The notes beneath the pieces are model-generated. The model saw only the letters and a program-made list of their open reading frames with translations, was not told the origin of the DNA and made no database searches. A stretch of 64,000 nucleotides of DNA from Diphasiastrum complanatum (taxonomy: Eukaryota > Streptophyta > Lycopodiopsida > Lycopodiales > Lycopodiaceae): contig CM055102.1 in assembly GCA_029204225.1 (NCBI GenBank), positions 10,551,456 through 10,615,455 on the forward strand. Reading direction: 5' to 3'. The first letter of the stretch is position 1, and each line of letters opens with the position of its first letter. Made by a program: the position numbers and the translations under genes. Positions 1 to 12,372 of the stretch are shown here, in pieces.

Positions 1-973
1 TACCCATAAAAGGGTTCATATGCCTATATGAAAAACCTTCAACAGTATCCAGATACCCGTTTTTGAGAAATAATGTCGGTTCCATTCCTATGTTTTGCCG
101 ATTTCCTGAGCACTGTTTCAAACTTATATTTAAAGACGTGGCATTCCCACGTGCTCAAAAACGTTCACGTTCCCATTTCGACATCTGCAATACATGTGGT
201 GTGAAAGAGATTCTCTATACCTGGTTGCAATGCAAAACTAGGCCAGTGTCAATTGCTTCACATGGTAAGTGGTCAGCACCTTGCAAATTCTGTGAATGCT
301 TCTTGCTGGTAAGGAGGGTGTCTTGTGCAGCAAACATTACCATACAGTAGGAGATCAATAATGCAAACAATGCCATGGAGCTCTCCAAGGAACAGTAGGT
401 ACTCATTTAGTCAACATTCTCCATAAGTGGTGGCCTTTGCCTTCCTTTGAACATAGCTTACTTAAGTGGAATATTTGGAAACAAATTATCAACTCCCTAT
501 GTGATTTAATTTGCAGTTTTGCAAAAATTTACAAGGCCAATGCTGCTGTTTTGACTAGTGAAAAGGAGTGATAATTTTGTCACTAGTGAACCAGAATGAT
601 CAATTGTCAGTCAAGACCATGGTAAGACACTAAACCTCCATAGTCATGATGAGAACAAGGAGGGGAGACTTGTTCCTATTAGTGAACCATGCAGTAAACT
701 GAGCCGAATTCCATAGCTGAATGCCTGAAATTTGCATGAATCTGCATCTCTGGAACTCTGGGCATCACTCATATACCTCGAGAATATCAATCTGATAGGA
801 AATGCCAAAGGTGCTCCAAAAGCCTCAGAGGACCCCTTCGTGCTCTTTGTAACAGGGTTTTATGCAAGAAGCAAACATGAGGTCCAAACAGGAAATTCAA
901 ACAATGCCTTCTTGTAGCCTTTTACAGACGTCAATCATGTAGGATGCTTTCTTTTGAGTAAAAACCTTAGTAC
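1..973. other. 3' flank of the GHR1-like gene, no gene seen
   Basis: This stretch lies downstream of the minus-strand receptor gene. It contains only short open frames with no family resemblance and no clear repeat. It probably holds the 3' UTR next to base 973 and intergenic sequence beyond. Confidence 0.4.
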
Positions 974-3900
974 TCACGGGTAACTACTGATGTCTGCAAG
1001 CTCCTCATATACACTCCTGATGTTAGGTCTTGCTCTATGTGGGGAGAGACATTTGAGAGCAATTTTCAACACTTGATGTAATCCTTTTGAATGGTCTCTA
1101 TCTTCCTCGACATTCGCAAAGGCCTGGTCAAAGCAATCTGAAGAATGTTCGTCATTCACCAGTAATCTCACCCAACCTGGTAGATCAACTGCTCCAGAGC
1201 TCTCAGGCATTATGTCACCAGCTCCTCTACCAGTCAAAAGCTCGAGCAAAAGTATTCCAAAAGCATACACATCTGCTTTAAATGATGGCTTAGTGATCCT
1301 AGCATTTGCAAGCTCAGGTGCCTGATATCCCAGAGCACCAGCACTAATTATAAGGTTAGCAGTTCCGGATCTTGTCATCAGGCTATGAAGACCATAATCT
1401 GAAATACACCCATCAGGATCTTGCCCATGTAGCAACACATTGGTGGCTTTCAGATTACCATGTGGTAAACGATGCTGCAAATGGAGATAACTCATCCCTC
1501 GAGCTACATCAATGGCTATACGAAGGCGTTGCAACCAATTCAACGGTGAAAATCTTCGCCCAGCTCTTTCTGCAATGTGAAATAGACAAACACAGTATGT
1601 TAATATGCTAATGAGAAGGATTTCCTGATCATGAATTCTTTTAAGACATAAAATTGTTACATACACTCAATAGTGTTATGATATTTTCATCCCAAGTTGA
1701 AATACTCTCTATGGATCTTAGACAAACTTTTTACAGGTACCGACCTGACGAGTAGTGCAAGGTTAAAGATTGACGCAGATGCAACTTGCTTCATAATTGA
1801 AAATTACAAAGGATGAAAGAAAAAGTAGTCTTCTGGTTTGATGTCACATTATAAGAAAAATAAGATAGTATCACATTTTAAATGCCAGATTCTTATTTGT
1901 ACCTTATTACACATACTAAGTATATAATCTGAAACCAAACATTTTCAGAATACAGATGGTGCTCATGTGGATTGATATCAATATATTACTGCAATAATAT
2001 ATCACATTCAAACATCTTCAACTTCATGAAATCCAATATGCAAAGCACTGCCTCTATATTGGTCTTACTAATATTGGTGCAGATAAAATGCAACCACATC
2101 AAATTTGGAGCTTATTAGGCAGGCCTATATGCAGAGCCTGGAGCAAATGGCAACTCATAGGCTAGCATTTGAAACATCCAATCAACTGTAAGCCCTACAT
2201 TGTCACTAAAATAATAACCATAAAAACACTAGGTTTCATCACTATACGAGCTTCGAGTAAATTTCTGCCCATATGAGTACTTGCTATGCCTACCATAAAG
2301 TTCAATAAGAGAAAGAGCTTAAATGGTTTCTTTATGCCACAATCCAATCAAGTCTCAAGAACTTAATGGCACTGACAAGAAAAACTTCAAGCTGTCGAGG
2401 TTTCAAATACTAGATGATATTGTAGGCATTCAAACTGGATGTGCCATATAATTTAAACTTTTATTATCTCCTCACTGAAGATTTCTAGATTCTGCTATTG
2501 ATCGCAAGGAAGAATGTGATGAGCTTGGCTGTAATCTGGATGTGCAGATAATAAATAGGCCTTCGTGCCTCAGTATCAATGGTTGATTTATTTAGGCTAG
2601 CTCCTGGTTTAATTAGATTAGTAGAGCAAAGATCGATGCTCCACCATTGATATGCCTGATTTTGTTGTCTTGACGCGATATTTTCCCCACCATGCAGCAT
2701 CAGTCTGTATCTTCCAATTCAATTTATCCTCTTATGTATTCTGCACGTATTCCTTCTATCCCACCTAAGGGTATCCTATTTGTAGCTCATACTCATCTTG
2801 AACTTTCCTATATATCCTCTTCTACCACATTTGTCAGTCTTATATCACCCATTTCACTATGACACAGCATGTCTGAACAATTCTTGCACCTGGTATCGAA
2901 TCTTCCTTGACTTCCAACATCGTATAAGCACTTGTGATGTTATGTGTGTGCAACCTATAATTCTAGCATGGTATGAAAGCCAATACTGTTTTTGTGAGCC
3001 TGGGAGAGTCTAGGGCACTCAATTACTTATCCTGAGCTGAGAAATTCTTTCAATCTCCTATGTTTTGAGATGAGATAACCCCTTTGTCTGATTATGTGCT
3101 CTGAGGCCCATCACTCATTATTTGAAAACCAGTAGAGTAATTTACGAATCACATGGTCATTTTTAGGCCTCCTCGCTCCAACACTAACTCGCTGACTGCA
3201 GTGCTTGATACATTCATTTAGTAGGCCCAAGAGCCTCATTATGGATGGTTGGTTGATTCAATGCTTGGCTTTTAGTTCAATTAGCCTACATAGCTCCGTT
3301 AGCAGTAGTTAACATGCTTGGATCAGCTTAGGAAGCTTGCAATGTATTTGCATTCTCCTCTACAATGTGTTTTATACGTGATATTTTGCATGTGACTTGG
3401 TATTAGAGCACAGAGGGATTGGATCTTAGCCTTCATAACATTCAGATCCATCTCTATTGAGAACACTTAATTTGATTTTATTGGTTTTGAGAAGCTTGGT
3501 CAGAAAGCCCTTACAGACTTCAGCTTTTCTCACTTTGATTTCTTGGTGATAGCCACTCCTATAAGCTCAATCTTTAAAAATTACTTCTCTTTAGAAAACC
3601 TATTAAAGATATCATTAATGCTAGGCAGATACTTGATACTCACTTTGATCAAGGCACGATAACCTATGCTCATCTTCATAGATCCATCCTTCTCTACAAG
3701 AAGAACGGGTGCTCCCTAAGGTGATTTAATAGGTCTAATTATTTTTTTATTTAAGAGCTCTTTAATCTAGATACTACTTCCTCTTGCTCCAACAAACTCA
3801 ACATTTATAGACTACAAACAGCTTTGAGGTCCAACTCAATCTCATACTCAACAAACATCAACCAATTCAAATAAACGCTAGACATATCAAGTCCAGAGCT

Positions 3901-6900
3901 GACTCTTTTGAGAGTTAAGCAGCTTCATGAACAAAGATAACAAAAGCATGACCCTTCCTAGGCTTTAGTAGCTTTTTGACTTGGAATGCAGACACCTGCT
4001 ATGTTGGTGCAACATGTAGACTTCCTTGAAACAAATATCCTTTTGCTTTTGTCAAAAGGTACTTGTAATACATCCTTCAATCCACAATAAGACTCGCATG
4101 CTAAAACCTCTTGATTCCAAGCAACATGTCGTATCTTTGAAGATTCATCAAGTCAAAAATAAGACATCCCAATGATCCCCAATGCTAAACTTGAGTCTTG
4201 ATAGGCATGCTTCTTCATATTGGCTATCTTGATGTGAGGCATCTTCAACAATGAACCTTGAAAGATGAATAGTAGGCAACCCGAGTCGCTCCACAAAAGG
4301 ATTAGGAACAAAGTTATATGACAATATGCAATCAAGTAAACTTCAAAAAAAAATGATTAGCTTTACCCAAGAACCAAATCACTTTCCTCTTAATTACCCT
4401 TTTCCAATGCTATCCACTCCTGTCGCGTGGTGATAGCCAAGATCACCTTTCTCTCCTTTGAAATCTCCTCTTTGTCCAAGGCCTTTGCTTCCTTTCTTCA
4501 TTTCTCAATGCATGTTGAAGCAAAGTGTCCTAGCTTGCCACATTTGAAATAGACGAAGCTATCCACGTTGACTTGCTTTTTAGCTTTGCCCTTGCCTTTT
4601 CTTGAATGTTTAGTCTCCTTTTGCTTTTTATCTTTGTCTTTGTAAAACTTGTTATTTCCTAGGAACTTCCACTTGTGCAAGCACCCTCCAATAATAAAAG
4701 AGGTAATGCTGGTAGAAATATTCTTGGAGTGGAATCGAAACTCAATCTCCCCATTTCTTGCTCCAGACACATGTCTTATTAGTGCTCTTCATATCCTGAA
4801 ATTTGTCGGAAATCACGTCCTCCAAGCAATCAACTCTTGTTGTTTGGTCATGTTGCTTCATAATCACACCTTTCACTTTATCCCATAGATAAGTGAGCTC
4901 GAGCTTGTCTTCCCACATATCTAGTCAAATTTGAACATCATCATTGGTTGGAGATTGAGAAGGTGAAAGTCAATGACTCCATAATCCAAGAATTGACAAC
5001 ACAAAGCTTTGATACCTTGTAAACTTCCAATAATCGATTATTCAAAAAATCATAAAAAAAAAAAACTCTAGGTATATACGCAAGTATGAACTAGCAATCA
5101 TGATGCTTCCCATTTACCAACCAACCATCGATGCAGTTATAATATGGAAATCATCAATAATCCCAAGGCATACTAATTTTTGTGCATGCATAGCCTTGCA
5201 TACAAAGGAAAGTGCAATTCCACCATACATGCAATCATTCTCATTACGAGAACCCAATCGAGAGCAAGCAGACAGTTGGCTCCCTAGCATAGTATCCTCA
5301 ACATGCTACAAATGGGAATTGAGGACATCTTGCCAGAGACTTCAAACTTGCATCCAGAAAGACCACATGTGCACAATTATGGAATTGAACATCAACATAT
5401 CTTACGCCTACATCGCAAGATTGACATGCACTTCAAACAAAAGACGTCGAGGAGAGAAAAGTATGAAGCAAAATACCACACTATATAGTACATTGACAAA
5501 CCTACAAGATTAAATCCATCAAATCTTGATCATGTTACATCTACATGTGGGAACCTCCAACTAGGAGAGGAAGAGAATCCTCATGCCATAGTTCCTACAG
5601 TCCCACAATTAGCAACTAAATCTCACAAAGATGGAAGGGAAAGCAAGAAAAATTACATGCACCCTACTAGAGGAAGGTGTTGAGCTTCAAGCCTTGTCGA
5701 ACGCCAACCAATGAAGAAATGGGCCTTTCTCCATAGTTGCAAGGACATAAGTGTGAGAACATTGTTATGACTTCCTTTTGGCATTCTTGGTCCAATCAAG
5801 TTGCAATGTGATTGATAAGCTAGCACGTAATCCTTGATCATGCCAGTTTTCCGACTCCTTTGTCAACAGATACATTTCTGCACCTTCTTCTCCAGTATAT
5901 GCATTCTGAGGCATAGCCTTTGTTTTGCTGTGTTGATACCTTTCTTCTAAAGACTTGATAGCACTAGCACTATAATTTGCTGCTTTGGTATTTTCTTAAT
6001 AATATAGACAGTGCGGGCACTATAATGTGAGCAGAGGAAGCGTTATAAGAGACATCCATATGGACCACTGGTCCACACTTAATTCAAATGTCATTTGAAG
6101 CATATAGTTTCAAATATAGGAATTGGGGCCTGTCATTTTTTCTTTGGCATTTACTATTAGGCCTGGCCTCCATTACAACTAATAAACCTATCTCTATTCC
6201 GAGCCCTCACATAGTATAGATAGGCCTAAGTATCAATGATTGTTTGATTATAAACTGGCTCTTAGTTCAGTTGGACTAGTTTAGCAAGCTTAGGCTTGGA
6301 CTCAGCTTAGATACAGATACATCATACAGCAGATTGCTACAGATTGCTGGTGGAGACCATGCTCCACCATTGATTATAATTTTGTTTGATTGCTAGAATT
6401 ATCTGTTTGCAATCTTCTGTTCACACGTTTCTGATCACATGTTGTGCTCATACCTGAGTTGCTGAATTTGATTATATGTCAACTCGTACTCACAAAGAGC
6501 TGAAGTCTAGTTCAAGGATATTTTGAGGTCAACACTTAAAACAAGATGCATCTTTAAGCTTCTACTGAACATTTACCAAAGCATGACCCAAGAATTTCTC
6601 GAATTTCTAACTATCTCAGTATAGGATGCATACTTCTCCTTCAAAGGTTCTCAATAAGTTTCCATATCTACAAAGCTCAAGCTAACATATTTGAGTGTAT
6701 AAATGACATAGTATATTTCACTAACAAGTTTAGTAGATAGGGGCATTTGCAATGTAGAACACCCTAAGTAAATAACATGCAGCTAAAAAAATGGAGATTT
6801 GCCACCTTGCAAAGAAAACTAAAGCCAAATGATACGAGTCCAGTTTCTTTCACTAATCCATTACGTAAAAGTAACGATCTGGTAGTAGTGAACAAAAGAA

Positions 6901-9900
6901 GGCATATAGTTATACCAAAGAGACGACCAGCAAGACTTCCTGAGCTCATAAAGTCTGACACAATAAGCTTTTCATGTTCTCTCGGACCCCAATAGTAACC
7001 TCTCAAAGGCATCACATTACTGTGTCTGATAGTGCTGTAATTTCTTGCTTCCTTTGTGAAATCCTTTTTGCTTTTCACTAGCCCCTCCCTCAGCCATTTA
7101 ACTACAAGCACATGGCCGTTGTCCAAGGTTGCCTTGTAAGAGGTTCCAAAGCCACTCCTTCCAAGAACTGCAGCAGGTGCCCTTGACAATTCTTCAGCAG
7201 TAAAAATGATGCTGTTATCTAGTAGAAAAAGGTCCCCAGCTAACTTGTCTGGTGATCGAACCTTCAAGTTAGCAGTAGTTTCTGAGAACGTTACATTTTC
7301 TAGACAAAAGAGTTGCTCTTTAGAAAAATCCATTGTGGCTCCGGGTATAACAACCACATCATTCTGACCAACATGATCAGGCCTATGCAGACTGCCTGCT
7401 GTCTTGCCTGATTGTTGATCAGACTCTTTGTTAATGACACAAAACTCGGATGTTCTTGCTTTTTTATGAGTCCTGAAAGTTCTCTTGTGATATGCAAACA
7501 GTCCAACAAGAAAAATGAGAACTGCCACTGCAATGCAACCTCCAATGAGACCAGCTTTCGCTGATAAGGAATTTCTTTCCCTCTTACCCTGTGTGATACT
7601 AACAGGTCCATTCATGTCTGGAGGAAAGCTCAAAGGGTCATTTTCCAAACTAAGACCTGAATTGCCAGGAAAAAAAGATGACATAGGAAACTTGTGTTGT
7701 AGAATAGGAGGAATATGTCCAGAAAAATGATTGTTTGACACATTTAAAGCCTGTAAGCCGACGGGCAAGCTAGAAGGAAGCTCTCCCACTAGCTGATTGA
7801 AGGAAAGATCCAGAGATTGCAGATTAGCCAGCCGAGAAAACTGTTCAGATATACTACCTATGAGCTCATTTTTACTTAGGTCAACTACTTCCAATGTAGT
7901 AAGGGAGCCAAATCTTAAGGGAATACATCCGTTAAGATAGTTCCAAGAAAGATCCAAAACAACCAGAGGAGAGTACGCAAATGACGATAATGGACTAAAA
8001 TCAGAACGGGGATTAATCTGCTGACTGGGAACTGAATCAACACTATGAACACTGTCCAAGACAATACTGCCGTAGAGCAAGTTGTGCGCCAATCGAAGCT
8101 CGGTCAGGGAACTAGAATGAAAAAAGGACATAGGTACTAGACCAGTCAGCTGATTGAAAGTCAAATCCAGGAAGGTCAACTTCTGATACAATCCGAAGGA
8201 AAAAGGGATAGATCCTGAAATACTGTTATGGGACAGGTTTAAGAAAATCAACTGCGCAAGCTGTGCCGTCTGGTTTGGTAAATTTCCAGTCAAAAAATTA
8301 TGACTCAGATCTAGAATCATCAAGCTGTCTGACCAGATTTTCATTCCAGATAAGTCACCTGAAAACAAGTTCTTACTTAAGTCAACGGCGCTACAAATTC
8401 CCAGACTCTTTGGTAGCATGCCAGAGAGTAAGTTGAAGGATAGGTTTAGTGATAGTAGGTTTTTCGCTGTGACACTACCAAGCTTACCTGCAAACCACCA
8501 ACAAGCAGAACCAAATCTCAAAAATATCTAAACGCAATAACATTTTTTGATTCCTCTGAAACATCATTTGTTACTTTGAACTGGAAAAAATTCGAAGAAG
8601 CAATGAACTGCTCTATCGTTCTGCAAGGTAATCTATCACTGTAACATTGATTCCAAAGTCGATACAAATACTAGTATTTGAATATTATAGGCTATATATC
8701 CAGCCAGCTGTTGTTTGTCAGCATTGTGCTAATCTACCAGAAGAAAAAGAGGCAAAACTTAATAAATTCCATAAAACAGTACAATTAAACTGCATACAAT
8801 ATTCTAGTGTGAAGCTTCAAAAACAGGTCACATACCTGACAGCTTGTTCATGCTAAGATCTATGTCCTCCAAAATAGAAGAGTCTGCAGTCAAGAGAGCA
8901 GGAGGAACACCGCCAGTAAACGAATTGTTTTGTAACTTTAAAACCTTTAATGCAAAGACAAATTGGAATGATGGAAGCTCCCCTGAAAGCCGATTGCTGC
9001 TGACGTCCAATGTCTGCAACTGATTTGCAAAGAGATTGCCAGCATTTGCAGGTGCCAATGGACCAGAAAACTGATTATAACTTAGATTCAAATGCACAAT
9101 GCCTAAAGAAACGGGCAGAATTTGCTGCCATGGTAGAGGACCGGAGAAACTATTTTCGCTGAGATCTACATATATAAGTTTGTCAAGGCTCGTCAAAGAT
9201 CGATCAATTGAACCAGAGAGTTTGTTGTGGCTGAGTTCTAAGATCCTTAGCTGTTGAAGCACTCCCAGATTTGTGGGAAGACTACCGGTCAATTCATTAT
9301 AAGAAAGATTGAGGGTGGATAACTGTGGCAACAGAGTCAATGTCTTGGGAATCTCACCAGACAAAGAGTTGTTGCTGAGATCAGCTAGCACCAAGGATGT
9401 CATTTTATGAAACATATCAGGAATTATGCCATCAAGTTTATTTCCAGCAAAGATGAGGTTGACCAGATTTTGAAGACTACCAAGAGATGGTGGTATTGAG
9501 CCATTGAAAAGATTATTTGACAAATCCAGTTCTTTCAAGGCAGATAGACCTCCAAGATCATTGGGCAAAGATCCCCAGAAAAAATTTGAAGACAAAATCA
9601 AGGAAGAAAGCTGTGATAGAGCTCCCAATGTCCCTTCTGTGATCACTCCCGACAATTTAAGGCCGCCCAAATGGAGGCCAGTGATCCTCCCATTTGAGCA
9701 CGTTACACCATACCATTCAGAAGGGCACCCATTAGGGTTTAAGGTGTTCTTATGCCATGTACTTAAGTTGGAAACTGAGGCCCCTTTCACTCCTTTCAGA
9801 AAACTTAGTAGAGCAGTAGCATCATTCCCTAGGACATAAGCTGTAGAAAGGATCGGTGAGGTTAAAGACAGCAGCCAAAGCATATGCAGTATCTTCAAGG

Positions 9901-9967
9901 AAGCACAAAAAGTAAGCATCGCTGACCGTCTTTGTCTTGGATTCGATGCAATGTGAATGGAGTTCAT
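974..9967 (-). CDS. GHR1: LRR receptor-like pseudokinase, GHR1 type (3 exons)
   Basis: Exons on the minus strand: 9967-8836, 8487-6916 and 1569-974, with introns 8835-8488 and 6915-1570. All are GT-AG and both junctions are phase 1. The joined frame is 3300 nt, 1099 aa, close to the about 1050 aa of Arabidopsis GHR1. Order: signal-type hydrophobic segment near residues 17-43, an LRR N-cap with NGCPSEWYGVTC, about 20 LRRs, one membrane segment near 690-709, then the stretch RSPDKLAGDLFLLD and a kinase-like domain. The glycine loop LGRSGFGTSYKA (near 819-830) and the lysine of VVKWL (near 841) are present. HRD is replaced by HGN (938-940) and DFG by DYG, so the catalytic aspartate is missing, as in GHR1, a plasma-membrane pseudokinase needed for stomatal closure. 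The start is the first ATG in the open frame; a later Met (residue 18) could also serve. The GHR1 name rests on recalled family similarity; the receptor call is firm. Confidence 0.87.
2540..3345. repeat. Decayed dispersed repeat, copies 1 and 2 (third at 6215-6400)
   Basis: Blocks at about 2540-2665 and 3225-3345, with another at 6215-6400, share wording such as AGTATCAATGRTTG, GGCT..TAGTTCA and GCTCCACCATTGAT. The copies are diverged and of unequal length. They are probably pieces of one old element inside the intron. The family is not identified. Confidence 0.4.
3398..3409 (+). other. Retroelement primer-binding site, initiator-Met type
   Basis: TGGTATTAGAGC matches the primer site complementary to initiator tRNA-Met used by copia and some gypsy elements. 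The sequence before it could be the end of an LTR, but no second LTR or clean TG...CA edge is visible. Confidence 0.4.
3460..5017 (-). mobile_element. Ty3/gypsy remnant (PBS, gag zinc knuckle, protease, RT start)
   Basis: Read on the minus strand. A primer site AGGTATCAAAGC lies at 5017-5006. A lysine-rich gag tail with zinc-knuckle remains (KCGKLGHFASTC, first Cys changed to Tyr) lies at 4770-4498. A protease-like stretch with RLGLPTIHLSRF lies near 4330-4150. The start of reverse transcriptase (APVLLVEKDGSMKMSIGYRA) lies near 3790-3560. Frames are broken by stops and shifts. The element runs in the same sense as the host gene and lacks RNase H and integrase. Confidence 0.6.
5018..5900 (-). 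mobile_element. Probable 5' LTR of the intron gypsy remnant
   Basis: Sequence upstream of the minus-strand primer site ends in ...TTTACA directly before it, as an LTR end should. The outer edge is not defined and no partner LTR was found, so the right limit is a guess. Open frames here look like chance. Confidence 0.3.
6215..6400. repeat. Dispersed repeat copy 3
   Basis: Shares GGCCTAAGTATCAATGATTG and GCTCCACCATTGATTA with the blocks at 2540-2665 and 3225-3345. It lies in intron 2 of the receptor gene. Family unknown. Confidence 0.4.
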
Positions 9968-10700
9968 CTGCAATGCATGCTTATCTTTAGATGGACGTTC
10001 TAGGCTTGCATAGGAATGGTCCGGTTAGTCCTCAGAGCATGTGTTTGTGTGATGGGTAGAAGGCCAAAAAATGCACTCTTAACTCCAGCAATTGAGACCC
10101 AATCCATACAACAGACAGTCACACTCTCATTACGGAACTTAGTTAGGACAGAGTTTCTATCTGCAGTTTTTCTCAGCATCTCCTGGGATACAGAAACACT
10201 TGCTGGCTTTCAGCTGTTGCCATGTGGATTTTGCCCCAAAACTGAGCTATTCAAGCTGCAATGAAGCTACAAGCATTGAGCACTACTCTCAAGCTAATAC
10301 CACACACTGATCAGTATAGCAGTTCTCTCTGCTGCGGCTCAAATTCGTATAACCATGGAATGCAAAAGTGCAATCCTTGTGGGTCTATGTATTTTCTATC
10401 ACACTCCTGTTGTTGGGATGATGATGAAAGATAGGAAAGGTCCTTTGAAGTAGTAGCATACTCACTCAATGCTCCACCATTTTCTGAAAAAAAAAATTCT
10501 ACCAGCTCTTCCTGCAAAGATGGGCTTGTTTTCACTCCCCTTCTTCTTGTGCATCATCCCAACCCACTACCTGCCTCCTCCTCCTCCTCTCCCTCCTCTC
10601 CTATCCTTCAGCTGCTGGAAGCTCTTTCTTCCCCTTTTTTCTGTTCTATTTTCCGAACAAATGCAAAACCTGCTCTCGTTTTGTTTTTTTTCTTATTGAG
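9968..10700 (-). promoter_or_regulatory. Probable 5' UTR / proximal promoter of the GHR1-like gene
   Basis: Runs upstream of the ATG at 9967. It contains a CTCCTCCTC tract at about 10575-10605 (GAGGAG on the gene strand), common in plant leaders. No certain TATA box or start site can be placed. TTGCAG directly before the ATG could be a leader splice acceptor, but the tract before it is poor in pyrimidines. Confidence 0.4.
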
Positions 10701-10779
10701 CAACTGCCCTCGACCTCTTGTCTCAATGGCACGCAATGAATGAAAGCCCTCCACCATTCGATCTTCGAGCGACTGTTCA

Positions 10780-11560
10780 GATTTTGCCACGTCTCTTTTA
10801 AGCAGCCGTTCACAGAGCTCCAGATGGCAATCAGCCACGTGGCAGCAATCCAAGTGGCTAAGCATAAGATGGCACCTTGGCCCCGCCACCGTTGAGCTCT
10901 CGCATAAACGTTCAGATTCTGCCACGTTTCAAATAATAACTTTATTTTTAAACTAATGACACGTGTTCGACATCGAATGGTCTGACTTAAAGTATATCCG
11001 GCCATGGGCCAGCAGCCACCCAGCCGTACAAGACAACGAGAACTAGACAAGAGACGTACAAAAGGGGCCCTAAAGACGCAATGCAATATACGCCGCGCCC
11101 CATTGGATGCTAAACCCCCTAAACTCAGATCAATTTGCCACGTGTAGTCTGTCATTTTTGGAACGTGGCAGCATCGAATGCTTTTGAGAATATCCAATGG
11201 CGGCGAGCTTGGTGAAGGGAGCCAAAGCCAAGTCGGCCAAAACAAAGCGACGACTCCAAAACGGCTCGAGGAGAGAGAGCGCGGCGCGAGTCGAATCTTA
11301 CACACACGACACCATCCTAGGTCTCACACCGTTGGATGTCATCACAAGCAGGCAAATTCTGCCACGCATTCCTGGCATCAACCGTCGATTCGAGTCCAAG
11401 TGGCGCTGTGAATCGTGGCCACCATCCAATCGAAGGCGCGTCCGTATGAAAGAGAAAACTCGAATGGAAAATACAATTTCTTAAGAAGATCCGCGACAAT
11501 CGGACGCGTGGAGCTGATCCAACGGTGGGCTCCAAGAGTATATGGTGTAGGATAGGGCTC
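10780..11560. promoter_or_regulatory. CpG-rich upstream region with G-box/ABRE-like cluster
   Basis: CACGTG occurs at 10836-10841, 10960-10965 and 11139-11144, with further CACGT/ACGTG cores at 10788, 10923 and 11163. A wider motif TTYTGCCACG recurs near 10783, 10916, 11133 and 11357, and the related GCTGCCACGT occurs in reverse in at least two places. ATCCAAYGG/ATCCAATCG motifs also recur. CpG is much denser here than in the surrounding repeats. CACGTG is the known core for bZIP and bHLH factors, including ABA-responsive ones. The function here is inferred; the block may also drive an unseen plus-strand transcript. Confidence 0.5.
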
Positions 11561-12372
11561 ACTTAGCAGGCCTTTTTGGGCCCTGGCCCCAAGGCTTATT
11601 TATTTTGTGATTAAAAGTCAAAATACGGTACAACAAAAATTAAGATTTGTCCTTTCTAATAAAAACAATATATTTTGTTTAGACAAATTTCAACATTTGT
11701 CCTTTAGAATAAAAACAATATATATTATTTTGCATACTAAATCTCAAATTTATTATATTTTGAATTGTAATGTACTCATAGTCTCATAGAAAAGCCCAAA
11801 GCCAATAAGGATGGAGCTTCAAACCACATAATCTAATTCACATTCAAATGTGAATTGGGATTTGAGCCTAACTCATCATTGCCACTAGTATACCTTGTAA
11901 ATACTTATAGTTGATAATCCATGCTACATGGCCTTGTGACTTTCAAGAGAAAAAAGAAATTGTAATAAGTTGTTAATAGCAGCACCATATGAGTGATAAA
12001 TGCCGCTTCTACTGTCGACCTGATTGGTTTTTAGCCATTACCTCACCTTCCTCCCTTTTGGATTGATTCTAGACCTCCATATACTACAACGGAGTCGGTC
12101 CTTCCTTTTTCCTTGTTCATAGCACTCTTAGCAGTAGTAGGACCTACTAGACAGGTGGTAAAATAAGGGTAACATAAACATCTGAAAAAAGATCAAAACA
12201 CAAGTAATAGATACGCCTCTTGCACCTAGATTTGAGTGCAATTATGATATGAAAAAAGAGTTGTGAGGTTCTTACCTCCAAAATCTATAGCATCAATCGG
12301 ATCTAGTGTGTTAGAAATTGTGGACCCAGCACAACCAATTCCAACATTGCTTGTTTCCATCATGACAATCGC
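11561..12372. other. AT-rich intergenic stretch with a 50-bp duplication
   Basis: ATTTGTCCTTT..AATAAAAAC occurs twice, near 11644 and 11694, as a short tandem duplication of about 50 bp. No gene is visible. The right end approaches gag-like sequence. Confidence 0.4.

Larger units (their letters stand above)
1570..6915 (-). other. Intron 2 of the GHR1-like gene (5.3 kb, repeat-filled)
   Basis: The donor is GTATAAC after LF and the acceptor is TTGCAG before ERAGRRF, giving a phase 1 junction. The intron is far larger than the 348-bp first intron. It holds a minus-strand gypsy remnant, a plus-strand copia-type primer site and three copies of a decayed dispersed repeat. No other gene is visible in it. 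Confidence 0.85.

Noticed and set aside
5100-5513. 137-aa frame within intron 2 of the GHR1-like gene
   Set aside because: No homology, an overlapping shadow frame on the same strand, and a position inside a probable LTR.
9504-9839. Plus-strand 111-aa frame opposite the LRR exon
   Set aside because: It is the complement shadow of conserved LRR coding sequence.
10646-11305. 219-aa minus-strand frame in the upstream region
   Set aside because: High CpG content makes long frames likely. It overlaps frames on both strands and the motif cluster, with no domain.
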